Shown piece after piece: positions 1 through 9,714 of a DNA stretch of 64,000 nucleotides (positions are counted from its first letter, which is position 1; each line of letters opens with the position of its first letter). The notes beneath the pieces are model-generated. The model had not been told where the DNA came from. It ran no database searches and worked only from the letters and a program-made list of their open reading frames with translations. The stretch lies in contig JAVWHX010000002.1 in assembly GCA_036639875.1 (NCBI GenBank), positions 1 to 64,000 of the forward strand. Reading direction: 5' to 3'. The translations under genes were made by a program, and so were the position numbers. The stretch is from JAVWHX01 sp036639875. GTDB lineage: Bacteria; Bacillota_I; Bacilli_A; Erysipelotrichales; Coprobacillaceae.

Positions 1-170
1 TTAAAAAGAGTTACATAAGTTATGAGGTATGTTACAAACATATAATAACATATTGCAAATATAATTCAATATATTTATATAACTTTTAGCAAATTTTTGT
101 ATTTATTATAAGTAAATAAAATTTTTTTTAATATTCATAGGTATATTTCTTTGTTGAAAAATATGTTTTA

Positions 171-199
171 TTGATAATTGTTGTAAAATAACCTATAAT
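171..199 (+). promoter_or_regulatory. Sigma-A-type promoter of the mltG operon
   Basis: TTGATA (171-176) and a perfect TATAAT (194-199) are separated by 17 nt and lie just upstream of mltG. The preceding 170 nt are A+T rich and show no other gene. Confidence 0.7.
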
Positions 200-220
200 A
201 GTAACATATGGGAGGTTTTT

Positions 221-1297
221 ATGAAAAATAAGAAAATGATATTAATTGTTATTGGTGCAGTTATTGCAGTTGCATTAATTGGCTCAATAATCTTTTATAA
301 TAACGGTATCACTGCTGTTTCTAATAAAGATGAAAAAGTTATTGTAAAAATAGAAGGTAGTGGGAAACAAATACTAAATACTTTACAAAAGAATGAACTT
401 ATCAAAAATAAACTTTGTGCTGATATATTTTTAAAATTAAATAATTTTGAAAACTTAAAAGCTAATACATATATTTTAAATAAAAACATGTCTTTATCTG
501 AAATTTTTTCGATAATTGAGAAAGGAGATTTTGAACATATTCTGAAGTCAAAATTAACAATTAAAGAAGGAACAACTATTCCTGCTGTTGCTGCGGAATT
601 TGCAAAAATCCTTGATATATCTAAAGAAGATGTTATTAAAAAGTGGGCTAATCAAGACTACTTAAAATCATTAACAAAAGAATATTGGTTTCTTGATGAG
701 AAAGTAGTTTTAGATAAGGATATTATGTATCCTTTGGAGGGATACTTATATCCAGACACTTATTATGTAACTGATGAAAAACCAACAATTGAAAGTTTGA
801 CAAAACACGCTTTAGATATGATGGATAAGAACCTATCAACAATCAAAGATAAAATAGAAGCATTGAAATGGACCCCACATCAATTCTTAACATTTGCTTC
901 TATTGTTGAAAGAGAATCAGGATTAGATGAAACAGATCGTCCTATGATTTCTGGAGTTTTTATGAATCGTTTAAAACAAGGTATGTTACTACAAAGCGAT
1001 ATTACAGTAAACTATGCATGGCAAAGAACTGGTGTAGATGTTTCTTATAAACACTTAGAGATTGAATCGAGGTATAATACATATAAGTATACTGGCTTAC
1101 CTGTAGGACCAATTAGTACTATTCCTTTATCAACTATGAAAGACTGTATTGATTATACAAAACATGATTATTTATTCTTTTTTGCAATGAAAAAGAAGGA
1201 AAATCCAAAGGAAACTGTTGTTGTTTATACAAAAACTAATCAAGAACATACAAATGAAGTGAAAAAAGCAAGGGATGCTGGATTATGGTTGGATTAA
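221..1297 (+). CDS. mltG: Endolytic murein transglycosylase MltG (YceG-like)
   Basis: MltG cleaves nascent peptidoglycan strands at the outer face of the membrane and so acts as a glycan-chain terminator. The 358-residue product has one N-terminal membrane anchor (residues ~6-27), then a LysM-like region and the YceG catalytic domain. The family motif YPLEGYLYPDTYY is present near residue 175, and the active-site segment ASIVERESG (Glu around residue 230) is intact. A GGGAGG Shine-Dalgarno lies 7 nt before the ATG. It is the first gene of a run matching Bacillus yrrL-yrrM-yrrN-yrrO-udk-greA, and its 3' end overlaps the next start by 13 nt, so the two are translationally coupled. Confidence 0.93.
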   Translation: MKNKKMILIVIGAVIAVALIGSIIFYNNGITAVSNKDEKVIVKIEGSGKQILNTLQKNELIKNKLCADIFLKLNNFENLKANTYILNKNMSLSEIFSIIEKGDFEHILKSKLTIKEGTTIPAVAAEFAKILDISKEDVIKKWANQDYLKSLTKEYWFLDEKVVLDKDIMYPLEGYLYPDTYYVTDEKPTIESLTKHALDMMDKNLSTIKDKIEALKWTPHQFLTFASIVERESGLDETDRPMISGVFMNRLKQGMLLQSDITVNYAWQRTGVDVSYKHLEIESRYNTYKYTGLPVGPISTIPLSTMKDCIDYTKHDYLFFFAMKKKENPKETVVVYTKTNQEHTNEVKKARDAGLWLD

Positions 1298-1890
1298 GAA
1301 GTTTTGATGAAATTGAGCAAGATGCCTTAAAAAGAAATATTCCCGTGATGCAAAAAGAGGGAATACTCTTTTTAATTTCACAGTTAAAAAATAAACAAGC
1401 ATTATCATGTTTAGAAATTGGATCAGCAATTGGTTATTCTTCGATGATGATGGTAACACATGTCGAGGGTTTACACATTGATACTATTGAATTAAATGAA
1501 GAAAGATATCAAGAAGCAGTTTTCAATATCCAAGAAAGGCAGTTAGAAGAATCTATTTCTATTTATCATGATGATGCTTTATCATTTGATATTAAAAGAT
1601 TAAAGTATGCTCCATATGATTGCTTATTTATTGATGCGGCAAAAGCACAATATCAAAAGTTTTTTGAAAAGTATATTGATTTGGTCAAAGAAAATGGCAT
1701 GATTATTGTTGATAACTTAGATTTTCATGGTATGATTTTTGATATTGATAATATTAAAAATAGAAATACAAAACAGTTGGTTAAAAAGATTAAAAGATTT
1801 AAGGATTGGATATTTAATCATGATGAATATAATGTGGAATACTACCAAATAGGTGATGGAATATGTATTATCACAAGGAAGGATAAGTAA
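1285..1890 (+). CDS. trmR: tRNA 5-hydroxyuridine methyltransferase TrmR (YrrM-type O-methyltransferase)
   Basis: This 201-residue class I SAM-dependent O-methyltransferase has the SAM-binding segment LEIGSAIGYSS (about residues 43-53) and the metal-site motif FIDAAKAQY. In Bacillus subtilis the gene at this position (yrrM) encodes TrmR, which methylates 5-hydroxyuridine at tRNA position 34 to 5-methoxyuridine. The two U32 genes that make the hydroxyuridine lie directly downstream here as well. The start overlaps the end of mltG and the stop TAA shares its last base with the next ATG. The exact substrate rests on gene order and family, not on residues unique to TrmR. Confidence 0.82.
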   Translation: MVGLRSFDEIEQDALKRNIPVMQKEGILFLISQLKNKQALSCLEIGSAIGYSSMMMVTHVEGLHIDTIELNEERYQEAVFNIQERQLEESISIYHDDALSFDIKRLKYAPYDCLFIDAAKAQYQKFFEKYIDLVKENGMIIVDNLDFHGMIFDIDNIKNRNTKQLVKKIKRFKDWIFNHDEYNVEYYQIGDGICIITRKDK

Positions 1891-2822
1891 TGGAAATTGT
1901 TTTATCTTTAAATAAGAAAGAAAGATTATATGATTATATTGATATGGGGATAAAGAGATTTGTTTTAGGGGGAGAGTATTCTTTCTATGCGAGTTGTCGC
2001 TTTTCTTTAGAAGAGATAAAAGAAATAAAGGCAAGATATTCACAAATCTTTATTTATGTTGCGATTAATGGATTATATGATCAACATAATATAAGTGATA
2101 TTGAAACTTATGTTGATGAATTATCTCTAATAGGAGTACAAGGATTGATATTTCAAGACTTTGGTATTCAACAGATTGTTAATGAGAAGAAATATAGTTT
2201 TGAGATGTTGTATTCTCCTGAAACTTTAAATACTAATGCTCAAACATTAAAGATATTAAATAAGCAAGGTATAACAAGTGCATTTGTTTCAAAAGTTATT
2301 CCTTTACAAGAACAGATTTTAATGAAACAAGAAGTGAGTATGCCTTTGATGTTTCAATGTCATGGTGTTGAATATATTGCAGCAAGCAAAAGATCGCTTT
2401 TATCTAATTATATGAAAGCATCTAAATTATCTTTTGATTTAAATAATCAACAGAGTTTAACTATTCAAGCAAAAGATTCTGATTATCAATTTCATGTTTT
2501 TGAAGATAAGTGGGGAACTCATATATTCTCTAAGACAAGATTATATACCTTAGATTTATTTAATCATTTGTCTTGCTTTGATTATTTATATATTGAAACT
2601 TTAATGATGAATGATCAAGAGGTTATTGAAATTGCATCGTTATATAGTGATGCTTTAAAGAGTTATAAAAATCATACTTATGATAAAGATGTTAAAGAAT
2701 ATATGAATTTATTATTTCAATTAAAAACACCATTAGATCGAGGTTTTCTCTTTGATCAAACGGTTTATAAATTAGAAGATATGAGGAAAATAGATAATGA
2801 GAAACGTGAGTCAAATCATTGA
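1890..2822 (+). CDS. trhP1: U32-family tRNA hydroxylation protein TrhP1-like (YrrN)
   Basis: A 310-residue U32 family protein, historically annotated as a peptidase or collagenase. The family features visible are the barrel-like N-terminus (KERLYDYIDMGIKRFVLGG) and the segment MFQCHGVEYI near residues 153-162. In B. subtilis, YrrN/YrrO (TrhP1/TrhP2) supply the 5-hydroxyuridine at the tRNA wobble position, using prephenate-derived chemistry. The gene begins in a TAATG junction with trmR and its 3' end overlaps the next U32 gene by 26 nt. It is shorter than its partner and lacks the Cys-rich segment seen there, as expected for the smaller member of the pair. Confidence 0.8.
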   Translation: MEIVLSLNKKERLYDYIDMGIKRFVLGGEYSFYASCRFSLEEIKEIKARYSQIFIYVAINGLYDQHNISDIETYVDELSLIGVQGLIFQDFGIQQIVNEKKYSFEMLYSPETLNTNAQTLKILNKQGITSAFVSKVIPLQEQILMKQEVSMPLMFQCHGVEYIAASKRSLLSNYMKASKLSFDLNNQQSLTIQAKDSDYQFHVFEDKWGTHIFSKTRLYTLDLFNHLSCFDYLYIETLMMNDQEVIEIASLYSDALKSYKNHTYDKDVKEYMNLLFQLKTPLDRGFLFDQTVYKLEDMRKIDNEKRESNH

Positions 2823-4050
2823 TGGTAAAAGAAAAATAATAAAGAAACCTGAATTATTAGCACCAGCTGGTAATCTTGAAAAGTTAAAGGTTGCTATTAT
2901 GTATGGAGCTGATGCAGTTTTTGTTGGTGGTAAAGAGTTTTCGCTTCGTTCACAAGCTTCTAATTTTACAGTTGAAGATATTAAAGAAGCCGTAGAATTT
3001 GCTTCTTTATATCATGCACATATTCATGTAACTTGTAATATCATTCTTCATCAGGATAATTTAGAAGGTATTCAAGACTATTTACAAACTTTAGATGATA
3101 TTGGAGTCAGTGCGATTATCGTTGCAGATCCTTATATTATGAAGATTGCTAAAGATATGAAATTAAGATTAGAAGTTCATGTTTCTACACAACTTTCTAC
3201 CCTTAATTTAAAAGCGATTGAGTTTTATGCTTCTATGGGTATGGATAGGGTTGTTTTAGGTAGAGAAACGACATATGAGGACTTGAAGGATATTATGGCA
3301 TATTCACCTGTAGATGTTGAATACTTTATTCACGGTGCTATGTGTATACATTATTCGGGAAGATGTATGTTATCTAATTATTTGAGTCGTAGAGATGCTA
3401 ATCGAGGTGGATGTTCTCAATCATGTCGTTGGTATTATGATTTATATCAAGATGATAAACTGATTAATCAAGAAGGCGATATGCCATTTAGTATGTCTAG
3501 TAAAGATATGGCTTTGATAGATCATGTTACCGAATTGATTGAACTTGGTGTTGATTCTTTTAAGATTGAAGGACGTATGAAATCTTTGCATTATATTGCT
3601 ACGGTTGTGTCTACATACAGAAAATTAATTGATGCTTATTGTGAAGATCCCGATCATTTTATTCAAGATGAAAGTTATCGAAATGAATTAATGAAAGCGG
3701 CTAATCGTGCGTTATGTCATGGTTTCTTTTATGAACATCCAACTCAAGAAGAACAACTCTTTAATTTGAGAGATGAACATCCAACTCAAGAATTTGTATT
3801 AAGAGTTTTGGATTATTATCCTGAAGATAAATTGATTAAATTAGAACAAAGAAATTATTTTAAAGTAGGAGATAAAATAGAAATTTTTTCTCCGCATCAT
3901 CCTAATCTTTTCATTGAAGTTAAAAAACTTTATAATAAAGATAAAGAGAGAATCGATATTGCTAATCATCCAATGGAAGAACTTTATTTGGAAGTTGATA
4001 TTCCATTAGATATTAATGATATGGGAAGGAAGGTTCAAGATGTTAAATAA
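2797..4050 (+). CDS. trhP2: U32-family tRNA hydroxylation protein TrhP2-like (YrrO)
   Basis: A 417-residue U32 family protein that starts with the family signature [17 protein letters not shown]. It contains the characteristic segment [18 protein letters not shown] and the GGCSQSCRW cluster (about residues 180-215), whose cysteines match the conserved set of the larger U32 proteins. It is followed by a C-terminal beta-barrel-like region. With TrhP1 it is expected to make 5-hydroxyuridine-34 in tRNA. GAGGAAA lies about 9 nt before the chosen ATG, inside the previous gene. The stop overlaps the start of udk. Confidence 0.83.
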   Translation: MRNVSQIIDGKRKIIKKPELLAPAGNLEKLKVAIMYGADAVFVGGKEFSLRSQASNFTVEDIKEAVEFASLYHAHIHVTCNIILHQDNLEGIQDYLQTLDDIGVSAIIVADPYIMKIAKDMKLRLEVHVSTQLSTLNLKAIEFYASMGMDRVVLGRETTYEDLKDIMAYSPVDVEYFIHGAMCIHYSGRCMLSNYLSRRDANRGGCSQSCRWYYDLYQDDKLINQEGDMPFSMSSKDMALIDHVTELIELGVDSFKIEGRMKSLHYIATVVSTYRKLIDAYCEDPDHFIQDESYRNELMKAANRALCHGFFYEHPTQEEQLFNLRDEHPTQEFVLRVLDYYPEDKLIKLEQRNYFKVGDKIEIFSPHHPNLFIEVKKLYNKDKERIDIANHPMEELYLEVDIPLDINDMGRKVQDVK

Positions 4051-4663
4051 AGCTATTGTTATAGGGATTGCTGGTGGTAGTGCTTCAGGTAAGACATCAA
4101 TTGCAGAACAGTTATACAATGATTTTAAAGGTAATCATAAAGTAAGAATTCTTAAACAAGATGATTATTATAAAGATCAAAGTCATTTGACTTTTGAAGA
4201 AAGAATAAAGACAAATTACGATCATCCTTTTGCTTTTGATACTGATTTATTGGTTGAGCATTTAATGATGTTAAAGAAAAAAGAAACGATTCATAAACCT
4301 ACATATGATTTTACTCAACATAATCGTAGTGATAAAGTAGAAACAATTGAGGGAAGAGATGTTATTATCTTAGAAGGTATTTTTGTTTTAGCAGAGCAGA
4401 AAGTACGAGAACAATGTGATATTTTGGTTTATGTAGATACAGATAGTGATATTAGATTCATTAGACGTTTAAGACGTGATATTGAAGAACGTGGGAGAAG
4501 TTTAGATAATGTTTGTAATCAATATTTAAATACCGTAAGACCAATGCATGAACAGTTTATCGAACCTTCTAAAAGATATGCTCATATTATTGTTCCTGAA
4601 GGTGGTAGTAATCGTGTTGCTGTCGATTTATTGATTACAAAAATCAAAAGTATCGTTGATTAA
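4040..4663 (+). CDS. udk: Uridine kinase
   Basis: Phosphorylates uridine and cytidine to UMP and CMP in pyrimidine salvage. The 207-residue protein has the Walker A motif GGSASGKTS near the N-terminus, the substrate segment DDYYKD and the HPFAFD region typical of Udk. An in-frame ATG 24 nt upstream exists, but GGAAGG placed 9 nt before position 4040 and the normal family length favour this start. The ATG overlaps the 3' end of trhP2. Udk lies in the same place in the Bacillus yrrL-greA cluster. Confidence 0.93.
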   Translation: MLNKAIVIGIAGGSASGKTSIAEQLYNDFKGNHKVRILKQDDYYKDQSHLTFEERIKTNYDHPFAFDTDLLVEHLMMLKKKETIHKPTYDFTQHNRSDKVETIEGRDVIILEGIFVLAEQKVREQCDILVYVDTDSDIRFIRRLRRDIEERGRSLDNVCNQYLNTVRPMHEQFIEPSKRYAHIIVPEGGSNRVAVDLLITKIKSIVD

Positions 4664-4716
4664 TGCTAGTATTTTTATAAAAATTATGATATAGTTAAAA
4701 ACGCGAGGTGGAAATT

Positions 4717-5202
4717 ATGGATCATGAAGCAGTTCTTTTAACCCAAAGTGGGGTTGAAAAATTAAAATTAGAAAAAGAACATTTAATTAGTGTTGAAAGA
4801 CCTAAGGTTATTGAAGAATTACAATTAGCACGTTCTCAAGGTGACTTATCTGAAAATGCTGATTATGATTCAGCAAGAGATAAACAAGCTCATATTGAAT
4901 CAAGAATTAAAGAAATTGATGCGATGTTATTGCATGTGCAAATTATTGATGAAACAGCAATTGATACAAATGTTGCAAAACCTGGAGCTACTGTTACTAT
5001 TTTAGATTTATCTGAAAAGAAAGCAGAACCAGAAAAGTATACAATTGTTGGGACTTTTGAAACTGATCCTTTAGATGGGAAAATTTCAAATGAATCACCA
5101 TTAGCTAAAGCAATCTTAAATCATGGTATTAATGAAATCGTTTCAGTTGGGGTTGCAGAACCTTATGAAGTAAAGATTTTAAAGATTGAATATAATTCGT
5201 AA
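4717..5202 (+). CDS. greA: Transcription elongation factor GreA
   Basis: GreA rescues backtracked RNA polymerase by stimulating transcript cleavage. The 161-residue length is standard. The N-terminal coiled coil carries the acidic tip region SQGDLSENADYDSAR, whose Asp/Glu residues coordinate catalytic metal in the polymerase channel. The C-terminal FKBP-like domain ends in PYEVKILKIEY. An upstream in-frame GTG at 4708 overlaps the Shine-Dalgarno GAGGTGG, so the ATG at 4717 is preferred. Last gene of the conserved cluster; a hairpin terminator follows. Confidence 0.95.
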   Translation: MDHEAVLLTQSGVEKLKLEKEHLISVERPKVIEELQLARSQGDLSENADYDSARDKQAHIESRIKEIDAMLLHVQIIDETAIDTNVAKPGATVTILDLSEKKAEPEKYTIVGTFETDPLDGKISNESPLAKAILNHGINEIVSVGVAEPYEVKILKIEYNS

Positions 5203-5230
5203 AAGGTGATGGAAACATCATCTTTTTATT
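5202..5230 (+). terminator. Rho-independent terminator after greA
   Basis: AAAGGTGATG and CATCATCTTTT pair (one G-U) around a GAAA loop, ending in a T run just before the next Shine-Dalgarno. Confidence 0.75.
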
Positions 5231-5243
5231 TGGGGGAATAACA

Positions 5244-5903
5244 ATGGAAGAAAAGCATAAATCAGATACATTTTATATAAGTATACTATTGGTAATTGTA
5301 GGTGGATTTTTGGATGCTTATAGTTATTTGTGTCGTGGTCGTGTATTTGCTAATGCTCAAACGGGTAATATTGTGTTACTAGGAGTTAAACTTATAGATG
5401 GGGATATAAAGGCTGCTATATATTATATATGGCCGATCTTGGCTTTTATTGTGGGAATATTTGTGGCTGAAATAATTAAAGATCATTTTCTTGAACATCA
5501 TGCATTACATTGGAAGCAAATTGTATTAGCGTTTGAAGTCATCATCTTATTTTTAGCAGCGTTTATTCCACAACAATATAATATGTTATGTAATATTTCT
5601 ATATCATTTGTATGTGCACTTCAATTTCAAAGTTTTAAGAAGTTCAAAGATAATCCTTATGCATCAACAATGTGTACTGGTAATCTAAGAACAGGAACAG
5701 AACTGTTATATAAATATTTTCAAACAAAAGAAAAGAAAACTCTTAATAAGAGTCTTCAATACTATATCATTATTCTCTTTTTTATCTTAGGAGCATGCTT
5801 TGGAGCTGTTTCAACTCTTTATTTATCAAATTATGCAATTATTCTTACATCAATATTATTAATGATTGTCATCATAACAATGAAGTTAAACAAGGATGTT
5901 TAG
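5244..5903 (+). CDS. YoaK/DUF1275 family membrane protein
   Basis: A 219-residue protein with about six hydrophobic segments. The family motif GGFLDAYSYLCRGRVFANAQTGN follows the first membrane segment, and a second conserved block STMCTGNLRTGTE lies near residue 140. Function in this family is not established; a transport role is often suggested. GGGGGAAT precedes the ATG. The stop lies only 6 bp from the end of the convergent gene downstream, with no clear terminator between them. Confidence 0.85.
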   Translation: MEEKHKSDTFYISILLVIVGGFLDAYSYLCRGRVFANAQTGNIVLLGVKLIDGDIKAAIYYIWPILAFIVGIFVAEIIKDHFLEHHALHWKQIVLAFEVIILFLAAFIPQQYNMLCNISISFVCALQFQSFKKFKDNPYASTMCTGNLRTGTELLYKYFQTKEKKTLNKSLQYYIIILFFILGACFGAVSTLYLSNYAIILTSILLMIVIITMKLNKDV

Positions 5904-5909
5904 CTTTTT

Positions 5910-6266
5910 TTATGCCTTTAATCTTGAATCTCTTATTTCTTTATATAATCCTATAAATATAAAAATCAAGGATTTTAAGAACAAATGAAGATAATTTAAA
6001 TTACCTAAATGAATTAATAAACTCACTAAAAAATAAATAACGGTTATACATAAACAATGTGAAATTCTTTTGTTTGGTATTTGAGCAGTAAAATACATAG
6101 CAGAAATAAATAAAAAGATATAAGCAATAACTTGAACTCCAATATTCATAAATAATGCATTGATTTGCATAAAATATGATAAAACAGCAAGAATAAAAGA
6201 GAATAAGACAAAGGGAACGAAGAATAATAATATAGTATTTAAATAGATACGTATTGTTTTTTTCAT
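5910..6266 (-). CDS. Small four-helix membrane protein, unknown function
   Basis: A 118-residue, very hydrophobic protein with four predicted membrane helices (about residues 9-30, 36-58, 68-87 and 92-108), and basic residues at both ends. An AGGAGG Shine-Dalgarno sits 7 nt before the ATG. Size and layout recall small membrane proteins of the YrzE/TIGR04086 type, but no diagnostic motif was recognised. Convergent with the YoaK-like gene. Confidence 0.7.
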   Translation of the reverse strand: MKKTIRIYLNTILLFFVPFVLFSFILAVLSYFMQINALFMNIGVQVIAYIFLFISAMYFTAQIPNKRISHCLCITVIYFLVSLLIHLGNLNYLHLFLKSLIFIFIGLYKEIRDSRLKA

Positions 6267-6308
6267 GTTTTCCTCCTATGACACATTATATGAAAAGAAG
6301 GGAACTTT

Positions 6309-6938
6309 ATGAAATATAGTGAATTAATAATAGAATGTTTTGCTGTTTATTTTTATTTAGTAATTGTTTTAAGGTTTTTAGGTAAAAAAGAAATGAGTAA
6401 GTTAAGTATTTTAGATTTGATTGTTTTTTTAATTATTAGTGAATTAATGACTTTATCAATTGGTAATGAAGAAACAACGTTTGTTTATAGTGCAATAGGG
6501 ACATTTGTAATCATTTTAATAGATAAGATATGTTCTTATGTCTCATTACATTTTCGTCCTATTAAGAAGCTATTAGAAGGACATCAAACATATATTATCT
6601 ATCAAGGTCAAGTGAAACAAGATATTATGAAAAAGTTAAACTATACCATTAGTGATTTGTGTCATCATTTAAGAGAACAGGGAATAGGGAGTATATCAGA
6701 TATTGAATTTGCAGTATTAGAAACTGATGGAAATTTATCTGTTATTCAAAAACAGGATAGCCATTACATGATTCCTGATCCAATTATTAGTGATGGTGAA
6801 ATCAATTATGATATTTTAAAAATTATAAATAAAGATGAAAATTGGGTAAAAAAGAAGTTGCAAAAAGAACAACTCATTCTACAAGATATATTTTATTGTA
6901 TTGTTGAAGACGAAGAACTCTTCTATATAAAAAAATGA
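6309..6938 (+). CDS. DUF421 (YetF-like) membrane protein
   Basis: A 209-residue protein with three N-terminal membrane helices containing the family motif RFLGKKEMSKLSILDLIVFL, followed by a soluble C-terminal YetF domain. That domain has the typical segments QGQVKQDIMKKLNYTISDL and FAVLETDGNLSVI. Members occur widely in spore formers, some induced during sporulation, but the biochemical role is unknown. It is divergent from the small membrane protein upstream. Confidence 0.85.
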   Translation: MKYSELIIECFAVYFYLVIVLRFLGKKEMSKLSILDLIVFLIISELMTLSIGNEETTFVYSAIGTFVIILIDKICSYVSLHFRPIKKLLEGHQTYIIYQGQVKQDIMKKLNYTISDLCHHLREQGIGSISDIEFAVLETDGNLSVIQKQDSHYMIPDPIISDGEINYDILKIINKDENWVKKKLQKEQLILQDIFYCIVEDEELFYIKK

Positions 6939-6968
6939 TTGATGTCATATAGACACCAATCTTTTTTA
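6930..6968. terminator. Bidirectional hairpin terminator
   Basis: GATTGATGTC (6937-6946) pairs with GACACCAATC (6952-6961) around a 5-nt loop. A-rich and T-rich flanks suit both directions. Pairing is better on the minus strand (G-U wobble) than on the plus strand (C-A mismatch), so it mainly serves the minus-strand ABC operon. Confidence 0.8.
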
Positions 6969-7766
6969 TCCTAGTAGCATTCTATCATTAACAAATTCAC
7001 TACCACTTGCTTCTTCAAACTTCTTTAATAAATCTGAAACTTTTAAATTCTTCTTTTCTTCACCATTGACATCATAAATAATATGACCATCGTACATCAT
7101 AATCAAACGATTTCCAACATCAATCGCATCTTTCATATTATGCGTTACCATTAATGCAGTTAAGCCTTGTTCATTCACAATCTTATCTGTTAAACTTAAT
7201 ACTTTAGCACTTGTTGCAGGGTCTAAAGCAGCAGTATGCTCATCTAATAAAAGTAACTTTGGTTTTTGTAAAGTTGCCATCAAAAGTGTTAAAGCCTGAC
7301 GTTGTCCACCAGAAAGAAGACCGACCTTACTTGTTAAACGTTCTTCTAAACCTAAACCTAAAGATTTAACTGCTTCATAATAAGCTTTTCTTTCACTCTT
7401 TGTTACACCCCAACGTAAACCTCTATTCTTACCACGACGTTTTGCCATTGCAAGATTTTCAATGATTTGCATATCAGTAGCAGTTCCCATCATAGGATCT
7501 TGAAAGACTCTACCAATCATTTTCGCACGTTCATATTCAGGTGCTAAAGAAATATCTTTACCATCTAATGTGATAATTCCACAATCAACAGGATAAACAC
7601 CTGCAATCATATTTAACATCGTACTTTTTCCGGCACCATTACCACCAATAATCGTAACGAAATCTCCTTCATTAAGTTCTAAATCAATTTCATGAAGAAC
7701 TTTCTTTTCGTTAACAGTTCCAAGATTGAATGTTTTACTTACTCTTTGTAATTTAAGCATTTTCAT
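6966..7766 (-). CDS. ABC transporter ATP-binding protein, aromatic amino-acid uptake type
   Basis: A 266-residue ATPase with Walker A GGNGAGKST (about residues 41-49), signature LSGGQRQ and Walker B LLLLDEH followed by the D-loop TAALDP and a switch His in VTHN. It is the last gene of a three-gene minus-strand operon: binding lipoprotein, permease, ATPase. It overlaps the permease gene by 14 nt. The closest known arrangement is the TrpXYZ/YkkC-independent importer family with a PF04392 binding protein, controlled in many Firmicutes by aromatic amino-acid T-boxes, as here. Confidence 0.88.
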   Translation of the reverse strand: MKMLKLQRVSKTFNLGTVNEKKVLHEIDLELNEGDFVTIIGGNGAGKSTMLNMIAGVYPVDCGIITLDGKDISLAPEYERAKMIGRVFQDPMMGTATDMQIIENLAMAKRRGKNRGLRWGVTKSERKAYYEAVKSLGLGLEERLTSKVGLLSGGQRQALTLLMATLQKPKLLLLDEHTAALDPATSAKVLSLTDKIVNEQGLTALMVTHNMKDAIDVGNRLIMMYDGHIIYDVNGEEKKNLKVSDLLKKFEEASGSEFVNDRMLLG

Positions 7767-8679
7767 TCATCTCCTTTCCTGTTAACTTTTTATACATAGC
7801 AACTTGTCTTTTCTTATTAAGAACAACAGGTATTGTTAATGCTATTGCAACAAGTAAAGCAGTTAATAACTTTAAATCATCAGTACTTAATCCCATTTGT
7901 AAAACAATAGCAACAATCATTCTATAAACAATAGAACCAATGATAATAGAAACCAAACGAATTGCAAAACCACCTTTTTTACCAAAAACAACTTCTCCAA
8001 TAACAATTGAAGCAAGCGCAATAACAATTGCACCAATTCCCATTTTAACATCAGATGCACCTTGTTGCTGTGCAACAATTGCTCCAGAGAAAGCAATCAA
8101 ACCATTACTAATCATTAAACCAATTAATTTCATAGTATCAGTATTCACACCTAAAGAACGCACCATTTGTTCATTATTTCCAGTCGCTCTAATTGAAGAA
8201 CCCATTTCAGTTCCAAAGAACCAATATAAGATAGCAATAATAATAGAAACACAAATACTTCCTACAATAATAATAACCAATGATGATGAAATATTAAACA
8301 TTTCAGCAATATCTTTAAAGATATTATCAGCTTGTAATAAAGGAATATTTGATTTCCCCATAATTCTTAAATTAATTGAATAAAGACCAATTTGCGTCAA
8401 GATTCCAGCTAAGATAGCTGGTATTTTACATTTTGTATGCAAGATACCAGTAATCAGTCCAGCTGCAAATCCAGCCAATGTAGCAATTAAGATAGCAAGA
8501 ATTGGATTGATATTGTTTGTAAGTGCAATTGCACAGACAGCACCACCAGTCGCAAAACTTCCATCAACTGTTAAATCTGCAAAATCTAATAACCTAAATG
8601 TAATATAGACACCAACAGCCATGATACCCCAAAGAATACCTTGACCTATAGCCCCTTGTAAAGATAATAATAGACCCAT
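7753..8679 (-). CDS. ABC transporter permease (branched-chain-type fold) of the T-box-controlled importer
   Basis: A 308-residue integral membrane protein with about eight to nine hydrophobic segments. N-terminal features FADLTVDGSFATGGAV and the central segment GSSIRATGNNEQMVRSLGVN are typical of the permeases that pair with PF04392 binding proteins; the latter contains the coupling-helix region that contacts the ATPase. Sits between the binding lipoprotein (15 bp upstream) and the ATPase (overlapping). Confidence 0.87.
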   Translation of the reverse strand: MGLLLSLQGAIGQGILWGIMAVGVYITFRLLDFADLTVDGSFATGGAVCAIALTNNINPILAILIATLAGFAAGLITGILHTKCKIPAILAGILTQIGLYSINLRIMGKSNIPLLQADNIFKDIAEMFNISSSLVIIIVGSICVSIIIAILYWFFGTEMGSSIRATGNNEQMVRSLGVNTDTMKLIGLMISNGLIAFSGAIVAQQQGASDVKMGIGAIVIALASIVIGEVVFGKKGGFAIRLVSIIIGSIVYRMIVAIVLQMGLSTDDLKLLTALLVAIALTIPVVLNKKRQVAMYKKLTGKEMNENA

Positions 8680-8694
8680 ATTGAGTTCAAACTC

Positions 8695-9684
8695 CTATTC
8701 TATATAAGTTGCACCTTCAAAGTTTGCTTCATCAATAGTAATTCCACATTCTTTTGCAACTTTTTTATTTATAATTAATGTACATTCTTCTGCTTTTAAA
8801 TATCCAATTGGAGTTTCACCAGCAGTCTTTTCACCTTTTAAGATAGCAATTGCTTGTTCAGCAGCTAATTTTCCTAAATTCTCATAGTTTAAACCATAAG
8901 TTGCTAAACCACCATTTTTAGTCATTCCTTCTTCTCCGACAATACAAGGAATTTTAGCGGCATTAGTAATTTGAGAAACACTTGACATATATTGTGCTAA
9001 TAAGTTATCAGTTGGAATGTAAACTGCATCAACTTTTTCACCAACAATAGTATTAGCTACTGCTTGAATATCATTTGAATCAGAAACAGTTTTTGTAATA
9101 TATTCTAAACCATTATTTTTAGCTTCTTTTTCAGCAATCTTACCTTGGAATTCAGAATTACTTTCTGCTCCACAATACATAATTGCAATTTTCTTCGCAT
9201 TTGGAAGAAGTTTTTTTAATAATTTCATTTGTTCAGCAATTGGAGTTAAATCACTTGCTCCAGTTACATTTCCCCCAGGTGCTTCATTTGTTTTTGCTAA
9301 TCCTGATGTTTTTGGATCAGTAACAGCAGATAAAACAACAGGTATAGTTGTTGTTTTTCCAGCAACTGCTTGAGCAGCAGGAGTCGCAACTGCATAAATC
9401 AAATCATTTCCATCATTAACTAATTTTTCTGCAATTGTTGTACAGTTAGATGGATCATTACTTGCGTTTTGGAAATCAATATTTGCTTCCTTAACACCTG
9501 CTTTGATCAATGCATCTTTAAATCCTTTATAGGCTGCATCTAATGCAGGATGTTCTGCATATTGAATAACACCAATTTTGGCTTCAGCTAAATCTTTGCT
9601 TCCAGTTTGAGCAGGCTTCTCATTTGAACCACAACCTGTTAACATTAAACCTAATGCTAAAATACTTACAGCTAATTTTTTCAT
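8695..9684 (-). CDS. Substrate-binding lipoprotein of the T-box-controlled importer (PF04392 family)
   Basis: A 329-residue lipoprotein: signal peptide with lipobox LMLTGC (Cys ~18), then the two-lobed ABC_sub_bind fold with segments IGVIQYAEHPALD, VATPAAQAVAGKTTTIPVV and GGLATYGLNYENLGK. Relatives of the TrpX type bind aromatic amino acids and are commonly under T-box control. Here a complete T-box leader lies directly upstream. The specifier reads best as TTC (Phe), so phenylalanine, or aromatic amino acids in general, is the likely ligand; tryptophan is the alternative by family precedent. Confidence 0.85.
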   Translation of the reverse strand: MKKLAVSILALGLMLTGCGSNEKPAQTGSKDLAEAKIGVIQYAEHPALDAAYKGFKDALIKAGVKEANIDFQNASNDPSNCTTIAEKLVNDGNDLIYAVATPAAQAVAGKTTTIPVVLSAVTDPKTSGLAKTNEAPGGNVTGASDLTPIAEQMKLLKKLLPNAKKIAIMYCGAESNSEFQGKIAEKEAKNNGLEYITKTVSDSNDIQAVANTIVGEKVDAVYIPTDNLLAQYMSSVSQITNAAKIPCIVGEEGMTKNGGLATYGLNYENLGKLAAEQAIAILKGEKTAGETPIGYLKAEECTLIINKKVAKECGITIDEANFEGATYIE

Positions 9685-9714
9685 ATTTATATCCTCCCTA
9701 TAATATCCCTATAA

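Noticed and set aside
7940..8383. A 147-codon plus-strand ORF
   Set aside because: It is antisense to the importer permease gene, with no ribosome site or recognisable protein features.
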